48,118 bases of DNA from an uncultured Eubacteriales bacterium (GCA_934796165.1 CAKVOU010000012.1:1-48118); one strand, 5' to 3'. Counted from the stretch's first letter, positions 15,529 through 24,226 are shown. The notes: generated from the sequence alone by a model not told the origin. Numbers and translations: made by a program.

Positions 15529-17502
15529 TCAATGCTTCGGCTGATAGACGCCGTAAGCGATCAGATAATTTGTGGCGTAGACCAGATTGGTGCGTGCAAC
15601 CGCATAGAAATCGTCGGTGCCCGCGGCGGGGACGTAGGTCACGTTGCGGTTTTCCGTCCAGTAGGACTCCAGCGGCACGCCGCTGATGCGCCCGACGTTG
15701 ATGGTCGAGGCGGTCACGTTCTGGAAGAACTGAATACCGAGGCAGAGATCCGCAAGTCCCGTGTTGAACACATCGACGAGGTAGGTCAATTCGGATTCAT
15801 CGACCGAGTAAAAGGAGTTGATGTAATCGGCGAACTCATAGGTGTTGGTATCCGAGCCGAGTCCGTTGAAGGTCAGGCGGACATTGCCTGCCTTCTGGGA
15901 ATCGTAGTAATCGTCCGGGTAGCGGTCCACGTGCACCCACTGGGAATACACGTTTGCAAACTGGTTGTAGGAGCCGGTCGGATAGGAGAAGGACATATTG
16001 AGGTCGGTCCACTCAAGCAGCATATCGTAGGGACAGGGATCCGCGATGGCGTTGGAATAGAAGTTACTCGTTTTGAACAGGTCCACCTTGATGCCGAAGT
16101 TCTCCATCTGTGCCGCTGCCGCTTCCGCCGCAGTGGAGGAGATGTCATGCGAGCTGGGTGCGCCGAGCGCGATGGTGACCTGCTTCTCTCCGATGTACCA
16201 CTTGCCGTCCTTTCTCGTCCAGCCTTCCGCCTCCAGAAGCTCCGCGGCGCGTTCTTTGTTAAGCGAATACCTGGGGAGCGCGTCGAAGTGTTCGCGGCTC
16301 ATGTACTGCTCCGCCTCGGATGCTGCCATGCCGAGCAGGGGGTACCACGAGGTCGTCGCATACGGATTTGCCGCAAGCCGGATCTCATCGCGGTCAAAAA
16401 TGTACTGAAAAGCGCGGCGCACGTTGACATTGCCGAAATAGGCGCCCTTGATGTTGAAGGTAATGCCGATGGAACCGGGGTCATACATCTTGAGGTTGAT
16501 CAGGTCGGGGTTGGAGGCAAGCATTCCGTTCAGGGTATCTTCCTGAATGAAGCCGTCGTAGTAATCCACATATCCGTTGGTGATGAGCTGATAGGTCTGG
16601 TTGAGGTCGGCGGAGGAGTACAGCTTGACCAGGTCGAAGCCGATGTTTTCCGCGTTCCAGTAGTATTCGTTCTTCCTGAGCAGAATCTGGGTCGCGGAGA
16701 AGGTGTCCGGCTTGAAGGGTCCGGTCGCGATATACCAGGAGGGGCTGTACGCGTAAAACGCGGACTTGGTCACGTTGAGCTGAACGACCTGCTCGTCCGT
16801 GGAGAAGCGGTTGAACGCGCCCCAGAGGTTGACCTTCTCATTAACGGGACTCTTCATGACGATGTCGTACACCGTATCGACATAGGAAGCGAACTCGTCA
16901 TATTTGACCGTGCCGGATTTGTCCTGCGCAAGGAGAAGTTCCTTGACCGTGTTGTTGGTCTCCTTGAGCGGGTTCCAGACGAATTCCACCGTCTTGTCGT
17001 CCACCACCTTGACCGCAGCCATGTAGTTGCTGGAGGTCGGGTGCATCATGTAGTAGTACGCCCAGACGTCCTTGGCGGTGAAGTCTTCTCCGTTCTGCCA
17101 CTTTGCATTCTTGCGGATGGGGCAACGGGTGACCGTGACCGTGGTGCAGCCCTGACCCGCATAGTAGGTGTAAGCGTCGTCGCCCATCACGTCCCGGTAT
17201 TCCTCCATGGGCTTTTCCGAGTGGGTCGGGAGCGCTTCCGCCAGCTGGCAGAAGATCTCGTCGGTCGAGCGCACGTAGCGGTAGAGTCCTTCGACGACGA
17301 AATAGTCATACGCATTGCAGCTCGTGTTGCTGTTGTAGTGGTTGACAAGTCCGCTCGTTGTCCAGCTTGCGATCATGGAAAACGAGTTGTCCTTGTTCTT
17401 CCCGGTGCCCTCACCCGGCTTCTGCCCGCAGGCGGCGAAGGACGCGGCAAGGAGCAGTACGGCAAGGGTCAGGGAAAGCAGTTTTGGCAGTTTCTTTTTC
17501 AT
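15529..17502 (-). CDS. Family-5 extracellular solute-binding lipoprotein
   Basis: 657 residues. The signal peptide ends in a lipobox FAAC with Cys25. Family-5 (OppA/DppA) features include an early ALPTHSEKP-type region, KNAKWQNGEDFTAKDVWAYYYMM, the central FNIKGAYFGNVNVRRAFQYIFDRDEI, and the C-terminal lobe with NFGIKVDLFKTSNF. The protein captures the ligand outside the membrane and delivers it to the permeases. Ligand preference is not visible in the sequence. The position between a GH32 lipoprotein and the permeases favours fructo-oligosaccharides over peptides. Confidence 0.92.
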   Translation of the reverse strand: MKKKLPKLLSLTLAVLLLAASFAACGQKPGEGTGKNKDNSFSMIASWTTSGLVNHYNSNTSCNAYDYFVVEGLYRYVRSTDEIFCQLAEALPTHSEKPMEEYRDVMGDDAYTYYAGQGCTTVTVTRCPIRKNAKWQNGEDFTAKDVWAYYYMMHPTSSNYMAAVKVVDDKTVEFVWNPLKETNNTVKELLLAQDKSGTVKYDEFASYVDTVYDIVMKSPVNEKVNLWGAFNRFSTDEQVVQLNVTKSAFYAYSPSWYIATGPFKPDTFSATQILLRKNEYYWNAENIGFDLVKLYSSADLNQTYQLITNGYVDYYDGFIQEDTLNGMLASNPDLINLKMYDPGSIGITFNIKGAYFGNVNVRRAFQYIFDRDEIRLAANPYATTSWYPLLGMAASEAEQYMSREHFDALPRYSLNKERAAELLEAEGWTRKDGKWYIGEKQVTIALGAPSSHDISSTAAEAAAAQMENFGIKVDLFKTSNFYSNAIADPCPYDMLLEWTDLNMSFSYPTGSYNQFANVYSQWVHVDRYPDDYYDSQKAGNVRLTFNGLGSDTNTYEFADYINSFYSVDESELTYLVDVFNTGLADLCLGIQFFQNVTASTINVGRISGVPLESYWTENRNVTYVPAAGTDDFYAVARTNLVYATNYLIAYGVYQPKH

Positions 17503-17517
17503 TGGGTGATACCTCCG

Positions 17518-19596
17518 TCAATCAAAAATATTGTTGTAATCGGCAAGCTTCAGAACCTCGGCACGGGTAACGGCGACTCCCGCGCCCTTTGCCACGACGG
17601 CAACCGTTTTTTCTCCCGTCATGGAGAGCTTTGTATGTGCGGAAAGGGCATATTCATCGTTCACAAATACCTCAAGGAAGCTGCCGTCCGCCACGACCGT
17701 GAGGTCAAACGTGTTTCCTGCCGGCGGATTGATCTCAATCCACACGCCGCCGAGCGGCGAGGCGGGATCGGCTGTCACGCAAAGATAGGTCTTGCCGCCC
17801 GTGCGGGTGACCAGCGCATGATAGGTCGTGTTTCCTTCTCCGATGGAGAATCCGGCATACTCCGCCGTCTCCGGCAATTCGATGCGGGACGTGAGCACCG
17901 TCCGCCCGAAGGTGTTTCTGAAGGTGGCTTTTCCTTCGCCTGCGGCAAGCGTGAGACGTCCGTCCGCCTCACCGAAGCCGGCGACCGTGCAGGTATCCTT
18001 GCCTGCCGTCGCCATTCTGCCCTTGACGAGAAGCTCCGAGAGGCAGGGGTCCATGCGGGACGCAAGCGTGCCGTCTGCCCGGGCGTACACCTCGCGGGGA
18101 AGATTGAGGTATCCGCCCCAGACATTTTCCTCCGCGCGGTAGTTGAGCCAGCCGTAGGCGTACCACTTGTCGCCGACGGAGCAGATCTGCGCGGCGTGGA
18201 GATCGCCGCCGTCCAGGTAATACTCGGTTTTGCTTTCCCAGTTCACGTTTTCCGGAGCGGCGCCCGCGTCGCCCGCGCGGTACGCGAGCTTGCCGACGTT
18301 CCCTTTCGTCCCGGTCCCGTAAACGGAATAGAACAGATACCATCTGTCCCCGATCTTCTTGAGCTGCGGGCATTCGGGGTCGCCCCTGCCGGTAAAGGAG
18401 ACCAGCTTCACGGCGGTGGAGGAAAAGATGCCGTCCCCGCCGCCGGTGTAAAGGTTCAGATACTTCTCTCCCTTGTCGTACGAGGCGGAATAGTAGTTCA
18501 TCACCACGCAGTAGTACTTCCCGCTCGCCGGGTCATAGGTGAGATCCGGGTCCCTGCCGGAATACACGCCTGTGTCAAAGTCAATCCGCCATTTGTATTT
18601 CAGAAGCCCCGTCGCCTCGTCGATATACGGCTCCAGCGCATTTTCCCAATGAATGAGATCATCGCTCACAACCGTGTGGACGTAGTTGCCGGCACCGTAG
18701 CTGGAACGATATCTGCCGTCCTTGTCCACAATCACGCCGAGCGCATAGTACAGCTCCAGCGGCGGCGGATTCTTTTCATCGCGGAACATCGGGGTATCGG
18801 TGTAGCGGATCATGTTCCGGCTGGTGGAAAGCAGGGTCGTGAAGGTTTCGATCCGCCCGTTTTCCTGAAGTCCCGTCGAAAGATAGTACATATACATGGT
18901 ACCGGTCTTTGTGTCATAGAAGGGATGCACATCGCCGAAATAGCCGTCCGGTGCATAGTGCAAGCCCGTCTCCGGGGCAAGCGTGTAATCCGCCGTCGGA
19001 TTCCAGTACACGGTACCGTCGCCCTCGGCGATAAAGCGAACCGTTTCCCCTGCCGCAACCGAGACCCGGTCGGAATGAAAGATTCCCGTTTTGTCGGTAA
19101 CCGTTTCTTCCACAAGAGACTCCCCGCGGTACTCGACGCGCACCGTCACGGAGTTCCCGGTCAAAAGCTTCGGGTTCCCGTAAAGCAGGATCTCCCCGTC
19201 CGCGGGAGCGACAAAGGTACGGACCGCAGGGGATGCACCCGGCGTCATTTCCCCGTCCCGGAGGGTGGCTCCGCCGCCCGACCATACACCGTTTTCATAG
19301 ACCATATCCACATAGGCGCCGTCCGCGGCGTACTGATAGCGGTAGCAGTTGTAGCCCTGCTCCGTGTTTTCCGTGTATCCGAACGAAGCGCGGTAAACCG
19401 TCTTTCCGGAAAGCGGCGGGGTCTTCTCTGCCGGATTCCGGTACAGGTCTGCGTAGTCGATCGTTTTGGTGTCATCCGGCAAAGGGGTACTTTCCGTTTC
19501 CTCCGGTCTGTTACCGGAGCACCCCGCAAGGGAACCGAACAGGATCGCCATAATCATCACCCCCATCAGGATTCTTGTTCTTTTTTGTGTTCGCAT
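17518..19596 (-). CDS. GH32-like secreted lipoprotein (fructan hydrolase family), proximal gene
   Basis: 692 residues from the ATG at 19596, placed just after a GGAGAG ribosome-binding site. The lipobox LAGC has Cys26. An N-terminal beta domain (about 45-205) matches that of the GH32 lipoprotein at 5807, and the likely nucleophile Asp222 (GDVHPFY) falls at the same residue number. The RDP motif (Asp349) and the Glu-Cys motif (Glu408) are intact, as are WGGYLNLPREV and the closing sandwich with LEVFVNDEYALSAH. The two lipoproteins are clearly paralogues. The gene overlaps the 69-residue membrane peptide by 31 bases and precedes the binding protein by 15 bases. It probably trims fructans outside the cell before import. 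Confidence 0.9.
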   Translation of the reverse strand: MRTQKRTRILMGVMIMAILFGSLAGCSGNRPEETESTPLPDDTKTIDYADLYRNPAEKTPPLSGKTVYRASFGYTENTEQGYNCYRYQYAADGAYVDMVYENGVWSGGGATLRDGEMTPGASPAVRTFVAPADGEILLYGNPKLLTGNSVTVRVEYRGESLVEETVTDKTGIFHSDRVSVAAGETVRFIAEGDGTVYWNPTADYTLAPETGLHYAPDGYFGDVHPFYDTKTGTMYMYYLSTGLQENGRIETFTTLLSTSRNMIRYTDTPMFRDEKNPPPLELYYALGVIVDKDGRYRSSYGAGNYVHTVVSDDLIHWENALEPYIDEATGLLKYKWRIDFDTGVYSGRDPDLTYDPASGKYYCVVMNYYSASYDKGEKYLNLYTGGGDGIFSSTAVKLVSFTGRGDPECPQLKKIGDRWYLFYSVYGTGTKGNVGKLAYRAGDAGAAPENVNWESKTEYYLDGGDLHAAQICSVGDKWYAYGWLNYRAEENVWGGYLNLPREVYARADGTLASRMDPCLSELLVKGRMATAGKDTCTVAGFGEADGRLTLAAGEGKATFRNTFGRTVLTSRIELPETAEYAGFSIGEGNTTYHALVTRTGGKTYLCVTADPASPLGGVWIEINPPAGNTFDLTVVADGSFLEVFVNDEYALSAHTKLSMTGEKTVAVVAKGAGVAVTRAEVLKLADYNNIFD

Positions 19597-19775
19597 ACTG
19601 CCTCTCTCCTTTTCCTGACGGCGGCGCCGATGCGGATCACCGCAAGCAACACTGTCATTAAGATCACGGAAAATACGGTCACATACCACTCGGCGGTACG
19701 GAAGGGGACAATGAACAGCATGACAACGTTGAAGATCAGGAGAAACAGCGCGGCGCGAACCGTAAATCCCGTCAT
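19566..19775 (-). CDS. 69-residue two-helix membrane peptide within the GH32 operon
   Basis: Two hydrophobic segments (about residues 5-26 and 31-52) and a basic, Lys/Arg-rich tail. Its ATG overlaps the stop of the upstream GH32 gene as ATGA, and its end overlaps the start of the next GH32 gene by 31 bases, so the three are translationally coupled. No family can be assigned with confidence. It may be one of the small membrane proteins seen in clostridial sugar operons; a role in helping the transporter or lipoproteins is a guess. Confidence 0.65.
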   Translation of the reverse strand: MTGFTVRAALFLLIFNVVMLFIVPFRTAEWYVTVFSVILMTVLLAVIRIGAAVRKRREAVCEHKKEQES

Positions 19776-21193
19776 TGTGCGTCCTCCTTCGTATAAAGTC
19801 CGATACCCGAGAACTCCGCGGCGCCGTTCAGGCTGTAAACGCCCCAGTTGCCGGACCGGTGATCGAACATCCGCGCGCTCATGGCAACGCGGTCATTGAC
19901 ATAGACCTCCAGAACACTGCCCTCCACGATGACCGTGAGGCGGTTTTCCCCGTCCCGGAGCGGGCAGTATCTTTCCACCGCCACCTCGGAGTGTACCGTC
20001 GAATCCTTCCGCGGACGGCGGTCGAAGGTCAGGCGGTTCCACATCGGCTCAAATTTCACGCAGTAGTAAACGCCGAGGTTTTCGCTCTCGCGGAGAATCA
20101 GTCCGAATTCCCCTCTGCCGTCGCTTCTGAAATTCATGGTAATCTTCGCATTTTCGGGAAGCGTGCCGAGCATCCGGATATTGCGTCCTTCCCCGCCGAG
20201 GCGGTAACCGTCCGTCAGTGCTTCGGTGTCGCCGAGCGCAAAGCCGGGCAGAATCTCCTGTTTCCGGGAATACTGCGCCGCCACCTCGTCGGGGCATTTG
20301 ACATACAGGGTGCCGTCCTCCGCCTGCACGATCTCGTGCGGAATGACAGTCCCGCCCCACTGCCACGGGGCATTGTCCTCTTCCTTATCCTTGATGCAGT
20401 TCCAGCCGAAGAGGATGCGGCGCTTTCCGTCCGAAACGCTCTTTGCCGCGTAGAAGGCGTGTCCGTCGAAGGTATTGACCTTCGGTGTAATCCACGGACC
20501 GTCCGGGCTTTTGCTCATGCGGTAGGTCGTGGTCACCTTTTCGGAAAATTCGCTGAAAATGAGGTACCACCAATCCCCCATGCGGAAAAGGTCGGGACAT
20601 TCGTGGGTGAAATACGCGTGCGGCGCGTAAAACGGCTCGCGGGCGAGGTCCCAGTGAAAGAGGTCGTCGGAATACGCGACCATCGTCACCCCGCGGGTGT
20701 CCACCGGGTCGGTGTTCTTCAGTCTGCCCGCGATCAGCATGGCGTATTTCCGTTTCTCTTCATCGAAATACACGAACGGGTCGCGGAAGTCGTGCAGCTC
20801 CATCCAGTCGGGGGAGGCAAACACGAAGTCCTTCACCTTCTCCCAGTGCAAAAGGTCGCGGCTGCGGGCAAGAAGGATCTTCTGCTCCGCCAGTCCCTGT
20901 GCACGCAGGTGCGGGTTATGTCCGGTGTAAAAGATGTAATACTCGTCGCCGCGGCGGATGCAGCTCCCCGTGAACACGTAGAGGTCCTGCTCCTCTTCCC
21001 TGCCGCGCGGCAGGACAACGCCGTGGTCGGTGTAATGCACCAGGTCCTTCGTGGTCAGAAGACACCACGGGCACCCCTCGCCGTCATTTTCAATATCCCG
21101 GTAATCTCTCAAGTAAAACAGCTTGAACTCTCCGTTCTCATAGAAAGGGATCACGTCAGCGCATACTGCTTTTTTCTCTGCTCTGTAATACAT
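19772..21193 (-). CDS. Cytoplasmic GH32 beta-fructosidase
   Basis: 473 residues from the ATG at 21193 (GAGG just upstream); an earlier ATG would lie next to the operator and lacks a ribosome-binding site. There is no signal peptide. The propeller motifs are Asp13 in CADVIPFY, VFTGSC at 73-78, Asp138 in FRDPF, and Glu198 in HECPDL. Together these are the nucleophile, transition-state stabiliser and acid/base of GH32. The closing sandwich contains LEVYVNDRVAMSAR. It is the first gene of the operon, and probably splits imported fructo-oligosaccharides or a related fructoside inside the cell. The nucleophile motif differs from the WMNDPNG of classical invertases, so exact specificity is open. Confidence 0.9.
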   Translation of the reverse strand: MYYRAEKKAVCADVIPFYENGEFKLFYLRDYRDIENDGEGCPWCLLTTKDLVHYTDHGVVLPRGREEEQDLYVFTGSCIRRGDEYYIFYTGHNPHLRAQGLAEQKILLARSRDLLHWEKVKDFVFASPDWMELHDFRDPFVYFDEEKRKYAMLIAGRLKNTDPVDTRGVTMVAYSDDLFHWDLAREPFYAPHAYFTHECPDLFRMGDWWYLIFSEFSEKVTTTYRMSKSPDGPWITPKVNTFDGHAFYAAKSVSDGKRRILFGWNCIKDKEEDNAPWQWGGTVIPHEIVQAEDGTLYVKCPDEVAAQYSRKQEILPGFALGDTEALTDGYRLGGEGRNIRMLGTLPENAKITMNFRSDGRGEFGLILRESENLGVYYCVKFEPMWNRLTFDRRPRKDSTVHSEVAVERYCPLRDGENRLTVIVEGSVLEVYVNDRVAMSARMFDHRSGNWGVYSLNGAAEFSGIGLYTKEDAQ

Positions 21194-21213
21194 ACCTACC
21201 TCTTTTCCTTTGA

Positions 21214-21231
21214 TGTGAAAACGATTACACA
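21214..21231. promoter_or_regulatory. LacI/CcpA-type operator, downstream site
   Basis: TGTGAAAACGATTACACA is an imperfect palindrome centred on CG and close to the cre consensus. It lies in the leader of the GH32 operon, about 75 bases after the predicted transcription start, where a bound repressor would act as a roadblock. It could serve the neighbouring LacI-family protein, CcpA, or both. Confidence 0.65.
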
Positions 21232-21305
21232 TTTTTCAAAAAAATAATTTGCAAATATTCTTGTGAAAAACGACAAAAATCTGCAAACTACTTCGGTTCA
21301 CTTGT

Positions 21306-21334
21306 ATTATATCACAACGCCCCCACCCTGTCAA
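21306..21334 (-). promoter_or_regulatory. Main promoter of the GH32 operon
   Basis: On the minus strand TTGACA (21329-21334), 17 bases, TATAAT (21306-21311): a consensus sigma-A promoter. The leader to the first ATG is about 105 bases and contains an operator. Confidence 0.88.
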
Positions 21335-21346
21335 CACAAAGAGGCA

Positions 21347-21366
21347 TGTGAAAACGTTTTTCTGCA
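21347..21366. promoter_or_regulatory. LacI-type operator, upstream site
   Basis: TGTGAAAACGTTTTTCTGCA contains the palindromic core AAAACGTTTT. It lies between the divergent promoters and about 133 bases from the other operator, a spacing that would allow a repression loop around the GH32 promoter. Confidence 0.6.
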
Positions 21367-21383
21367 TTTTTGCTAAAAACCCC

Positions 21384-21412
21384 TTTACACTTTTGTAATA
21401 ATTTGCTACAAT
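21384..21412 (+). promoter_or_regulatory. Promoter of the LacI-family gene
   Basis: TTTACA (21384-21389), 17 bases, TACAAT (21407-21412), directed away from the GH32 operon. Confidence 0.78.
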
Positions 21413-21486
21413 AGAGTCAAACGGTCTGTCGCGGCGGTCCCCATGGCTGCGACAACCGGGACAGCAAAGAAAAAAGAGGGATACAT

Positions 21487-22476
21487 ATGATTACGATCAA
21501 GGATGTTGCCACCGAAGCAGGAGTTTCCATCGCAACCGCATCCCGCGCATTACGAAACATCGGGTACATCAGCCACGAGGTACAGGAAAAGGTGCTTGGT
21601 GCCGCGGCAAAGCTCGGATACGTACCGGATTCCACCGCACAGAGGCTCAAAGGAGTCGCGGGAAAATCCGTCGGATTTATCGTATCCGACACGGGAAACG
21701 AATATTACTGGAGCGTGCTTTCCTGTCTGCAGAAGCGGCTGGCGGACGCGGACGCGAAGCTCACCATTGCGTTCAGCTCGGAAAATCCGGATGATGAGGA
21801 AAAGAACTTCCGCCTGCTCATTGCCAACCGCGTTTCGGTCATCCTGTTCATTCCCACTTGCGACAGAAACGACGGGGTCATCCGCCTTGCCCAGCAGAAC
21901 GGGATCCGTGTCATTCAGCTTTTCCGGAACGTATACCGCAACCTCGACACGGTACTCAACGACGACGAGGAGGGTTGCCGGATTGCAGCGGAATACCTCC
22001 TGACCGCATGCGGCTGCCGCCGTCTGATCCTTGCGGATGTCGCCTACGAATATCTGGATTTTGAGCGGATCAAGCCGAACCGCTCCGACGGATTTCTCCG
22101 CGTTGTCTCAAAAAAGCCGGATGTGCAATACCGCATCGCGCATCTTTCCGTCAAGCGGTTTGACGAAAAACAAGTCGTTGATCTCATAGACGGATTCCGT
22201 CCCGACGGCATCATCGCCGCGACCAACGTGTCGGGCGCGGACATCCTGCGGATCTTTTCGAGGGACCCGCAGAAGTACGGGGGCATCCGTCTGGTCGTGT
22301 TCGACGACAACCACTGGCTGGACATCTGCGCGGTCAGCGCCGTCAAGCAGGACACGGAGCAGCTTGTCGATTCCATCTGCGAACGGATCTTTACCGGGGA
22401 GGAAGGGACAAGACGTATCGTCATTCCGGAAACCCTGATCCCGCGCGGAGAATGCCGGGTCGGCACTCCCCGGTAA
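21487..22476 (+). CDS. LacI-family transcriptional regulator
   Basis: 329 residues, preceded by GAGGG. Residues 3-48 form the LacI helix-turn-helix and hinge (ITIKDVATEAGVSIATASRAL, then GYVPDSTAQRLKG). The remainder is a periplasmic-binding-protein-like sensor: KSVGFIVSD, VILFIPTCD, and DGIIAATNVSGADILR before VVFDD. It is divergent from the GH32 operon, with two CG-centred operators between the two promoters, so it most likely represses that operon and is released by a fructose- or sucrose-related sugar. The inducer is inferred. Confidence 0.92.
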   Translation: MITIKDVATEAGVSIATASRALRNIGYISHEVQEKVLGAAAKLGYVPDSTAQRLKGVAGKSVGFIVSDTGNEYYWSVLSCLQKRLADADAKLTIAFSSENPDDEEKNFRLLIANRVSVILFIPTCDRNDGVIRLAQQNGIRVIQLFRNVYRNLDTVLNDDEEGCRIAAEYLLTACGCRRLILADVAYEYLDFERIKPNRSDGFLRVVSKKPDVQYRIAHLSVKRFDEKQVVDLIDGFRPDGIIAATNVSGADILRIFSRDPQKYGGIRLVVFDDNHWLDICAVSAVKQDTEQLVDSICERIFTGEEGTRRIVIPETLIPRGECRVGTPR

Positions 22477-22642
22477 CAGACCGGAAACGTTTGAACGCCT
22501 CCGGGCAAAAAGGGCTTCGAAAGAAAAACTTCAGGCAAGAGAAGCGTACTCCCTTCCCCGTCGTCCCGGTCGGCTGTGTCTCTGTACAGGTTGACCAAAA
22601 TAATTTCCCATATCCGGAGGTGAAAATTCGGCGAATTGCCCT
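22477..22642. other. Spacer between the LacI gene and the MATE promoter
   Basis: No gene or strong hairpin is seen. A weak AAACGTTT sequence near 22484-22495 resembles half of the operator core but lacks the flanks. Confidence 0.5.
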
Positions 22643-22671
22643 TTGCATTCCGGCGGGGAAAATGATATAAT
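22643..22671 (+). promoter_or_regulatory. Promoter of the MATE gene
   Basis: TTGCAT (22643-22648), 17 bases, TATAAT (22666-22671). The predicted start is near 22678, just before a terminator-like hairpin. Confidence 0.72.
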
Positions 22672-22689
22672 GAGCATAGTGTGTAGCCA

Positions 22690-22734
22690 AACGGCGTAAG
22701 TCCAACGAATGGACTTACGCCGTTCTTTTATTTT
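22690..22734 (+). terminator. Terminator-like hairpin in the leader of the MATE gene (possible attenuator)
   Basis: The 15-bp arms AACGGCGTAAGTCCA and TGGACTTACGCCGTT flank the loop ACGAA, followed by CTTTTATTTT. The hairpin lies between the promoter and the ribosome-binding site of the MATE gene, so it would stop most transcripts unless relieved. Confidence 0.7.
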
Positions 22735-22750
22735 CAAGGAGGCAACTGTC

Positions 22751-24172
22751 ATGCAGAATCAAAAGGAAACATCTCTCGCCACGGAAAAAATTCCGCGCCT
22801 GATGGGCAGATACGCCGTACCGTGCGTCATCTCGCTTCTGGTCGGCGCGCTGTACAACATCGTTGACCAGATTTTCATCGCCAACGCGAATTATCTCGGC
22901 TCCAACGGAAACGCCGCAAACACCGCGGTGTTCCCCCTGACCGTCATTGCGCTCGGAATCGCCGTCATGATCGGAGACGGCGCTTGCGCGTTTGTCAGTC
23001 TCTCGCTCGGAAAAGGGAGACCGGAGAACGCAAAAAGAAGCGTCGGAAATTCCGTGCTCGTCTGTCTGCTCGCAGGCGTTTTGCTGACCGCATTCTATCT
23101 GGTCCTTGCCGTCCCGCTCCTTTCCGCGTTCGGCGCGAATGTCAACGCCGAAACCTTCCGCCTTTCAAAAGAATATTTCTTCTGGATCACGCTCGGCATC
23201 CCCTTTTATATGTTCGGGCAGGCAATGAATCCGATCATCCGGGCGGACGGGAATCCCCGCTTTGCCACGATCTCCACACTCGCGGGCGCACTGCTCAATA
23301 TCATTCTCGACCCCGTATTCATTTTCGGGTTCCGCCTCGGCATGACGGGCGCGGCAATTGCAACCGTTGCCGGACAGATTGTCACGGCGGTGCTCGCCGC
23401 GTGGTATCTGTTCCGTGCAAAGATCATCCGCCCGGGAAAAAGCGATTTCCGTCCCGCGGGCAAGATCCTTTCCGAAACGCTCTCGCTCGGGCTTTGCAGC
23501 TTTCTCGCGCAGATATCGCTGGTCGCAGCAATGGCGGCTATCAACAACATGACCCGCAAGTACGGCGCGCTTGACGCAATCTTCGGGCAGGAGCAGTACG
23601 CGCAGATTCCGATGGCTGTCATCGGGATTGTCATGAAATTCTTCCAGATCGTCATTTCGGTTGTCATCGGCATGGCGGCGGGCTGCATCCCTATTGTCGG
23701 CTTCAATATGGGCGCGGAAAAGTACGGGCGGGTCCGGTCGCTCCTGACGCGGCTGCTCATTTCGGAAGCAGTGGTCGGCGCGGTCGCACTTGTCATTGCG
23801 GAGTTCTGTCCCGGTGCGCTCATCCGGCTGTTCGGCGCGCAAAACGAAAGCGTGTATTACACCGATTTTGCCGTCCGCGCTTTCCGGATCTACCTGTGCA
23901 TGCTGGTGCTTGCCTGCGTCAACAAAGCGACCTTCATTTTTCTGCAGGCAATGGGAAAGGCGGTGGAGTCCACCGGCCTTTCCATGGTGCGGGAGATTGT
24001 ATTCGGCGTCGGCTTTGCGCTGATCCTTCCCCGGTTTTTTGGACTTGACGGCGTACTGTATTCCATGCCGGTCTCGGATGTGCTCACCGCCGTCATCTCG
24101 GCGGTGCTCCTCATAAAAACCTACCGCCACATCGGGCAGGCGGAAAAGGAACAATCCGCCAAAGAAGTATGA
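22751..24172 (+). CDS. MATE-family multidrug/organic-cation exporter
   Basis: 473 residues. The start at 22751 is set by AAGGAGG about 9 bases upstream; the earlier in-frame ATG lies inside the leader hairpin. About twelve membrane helices fall in two halves. The first half shows VPCVISLLVGALYNIVDQIFI and ANTAVFPLTVIALGIAVMIGDG, the second ALDAIFGQEQYAQIPMAVIGI and a helix with IVGFNMGAEKYGR, all typical of clostridial NorM/DinF-like MATE exporters. It uses a Na+ or H+ gradient to expel drugs or metabolites. The leader hairpin suggests conditional expression. It converges with the giant surface-protein gene and shares a terminator with it. Confidence 0.92.
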   Translation: MQNQKETSLATEKIPRLMGRYAVPCVISLLVGALYNIVDQIFIANANYLGSNGNAANTAVFPLTVIALGIAVMIGDGACAFVSLSLGKGRPENAKRSVGNSVLVCLLAGVLLTAFYLVLAVPLLSAFGANVNAETFRLSKEYFFWITLGIPFYMFGQAMNPIIRADGNPRFATISTLAGALLNIILDPVFIFGFRLGMTGAAIATVAGQIVTAVLAAWYLFRAKIIRPGKSDFRPAGKILSETLSLGLCSFLAQISLVAAMAAINNMTRKYGALDAIFGQEQYAQIPMAVIGIVMKFFQIVISVVIGMAAGCIPIVGFNMGAEKYGRVRSLLTRLLISEAVVGAVALVIAEFCPGALIRLFGAQNESVYYTDFAVRAFRIYLCMLVLACVNKATFIFLQAMGKAVESTGLSMVREIVFGVGFALILPRFFGLDGVLYSMPVSDVLTAVISAVLLIKTYRHIGQAEKEQSAKEV

Positions 24173-24191
24173 GACCCGATGTTTCCCGCAA

Positions 24192-24226
24192 CAAAGGGCT
24201 GACCCTGGGGATCAGCCCTTTTTGTG
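24192..24226. terminator. Bidirectional terminator between the MATE and giant-protein genes
   Basis: AAAGGGCTGA and TCAGCCCTTT with a 9-base loop, followed by TTGTGTTG on the plus strand and TTGTTG on the minus strand. Confidence 0.8.

Noticed and set aside
15352..19899. Very long plus-strand open frame opposite the transporter genes
   Set aside because: It is the antisense shadow of GC-rich genes with clear families on the minus strand.
22484..22495. Third LacI-type operator around AAACGTTT after the regulator gene
   Set aside because: Only the core matches; the TGTG-type flanks of the two other sites are missing and no promoter is adjacent.
22690..22724. Guanidine-II (mini-ykkC) riboswitch, because the MATE leader hairpin has an ACGA-containing loop
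   Set aside because: That class needs two hairpins with ACGR tetraloops; only one is present and its loop is five bases.
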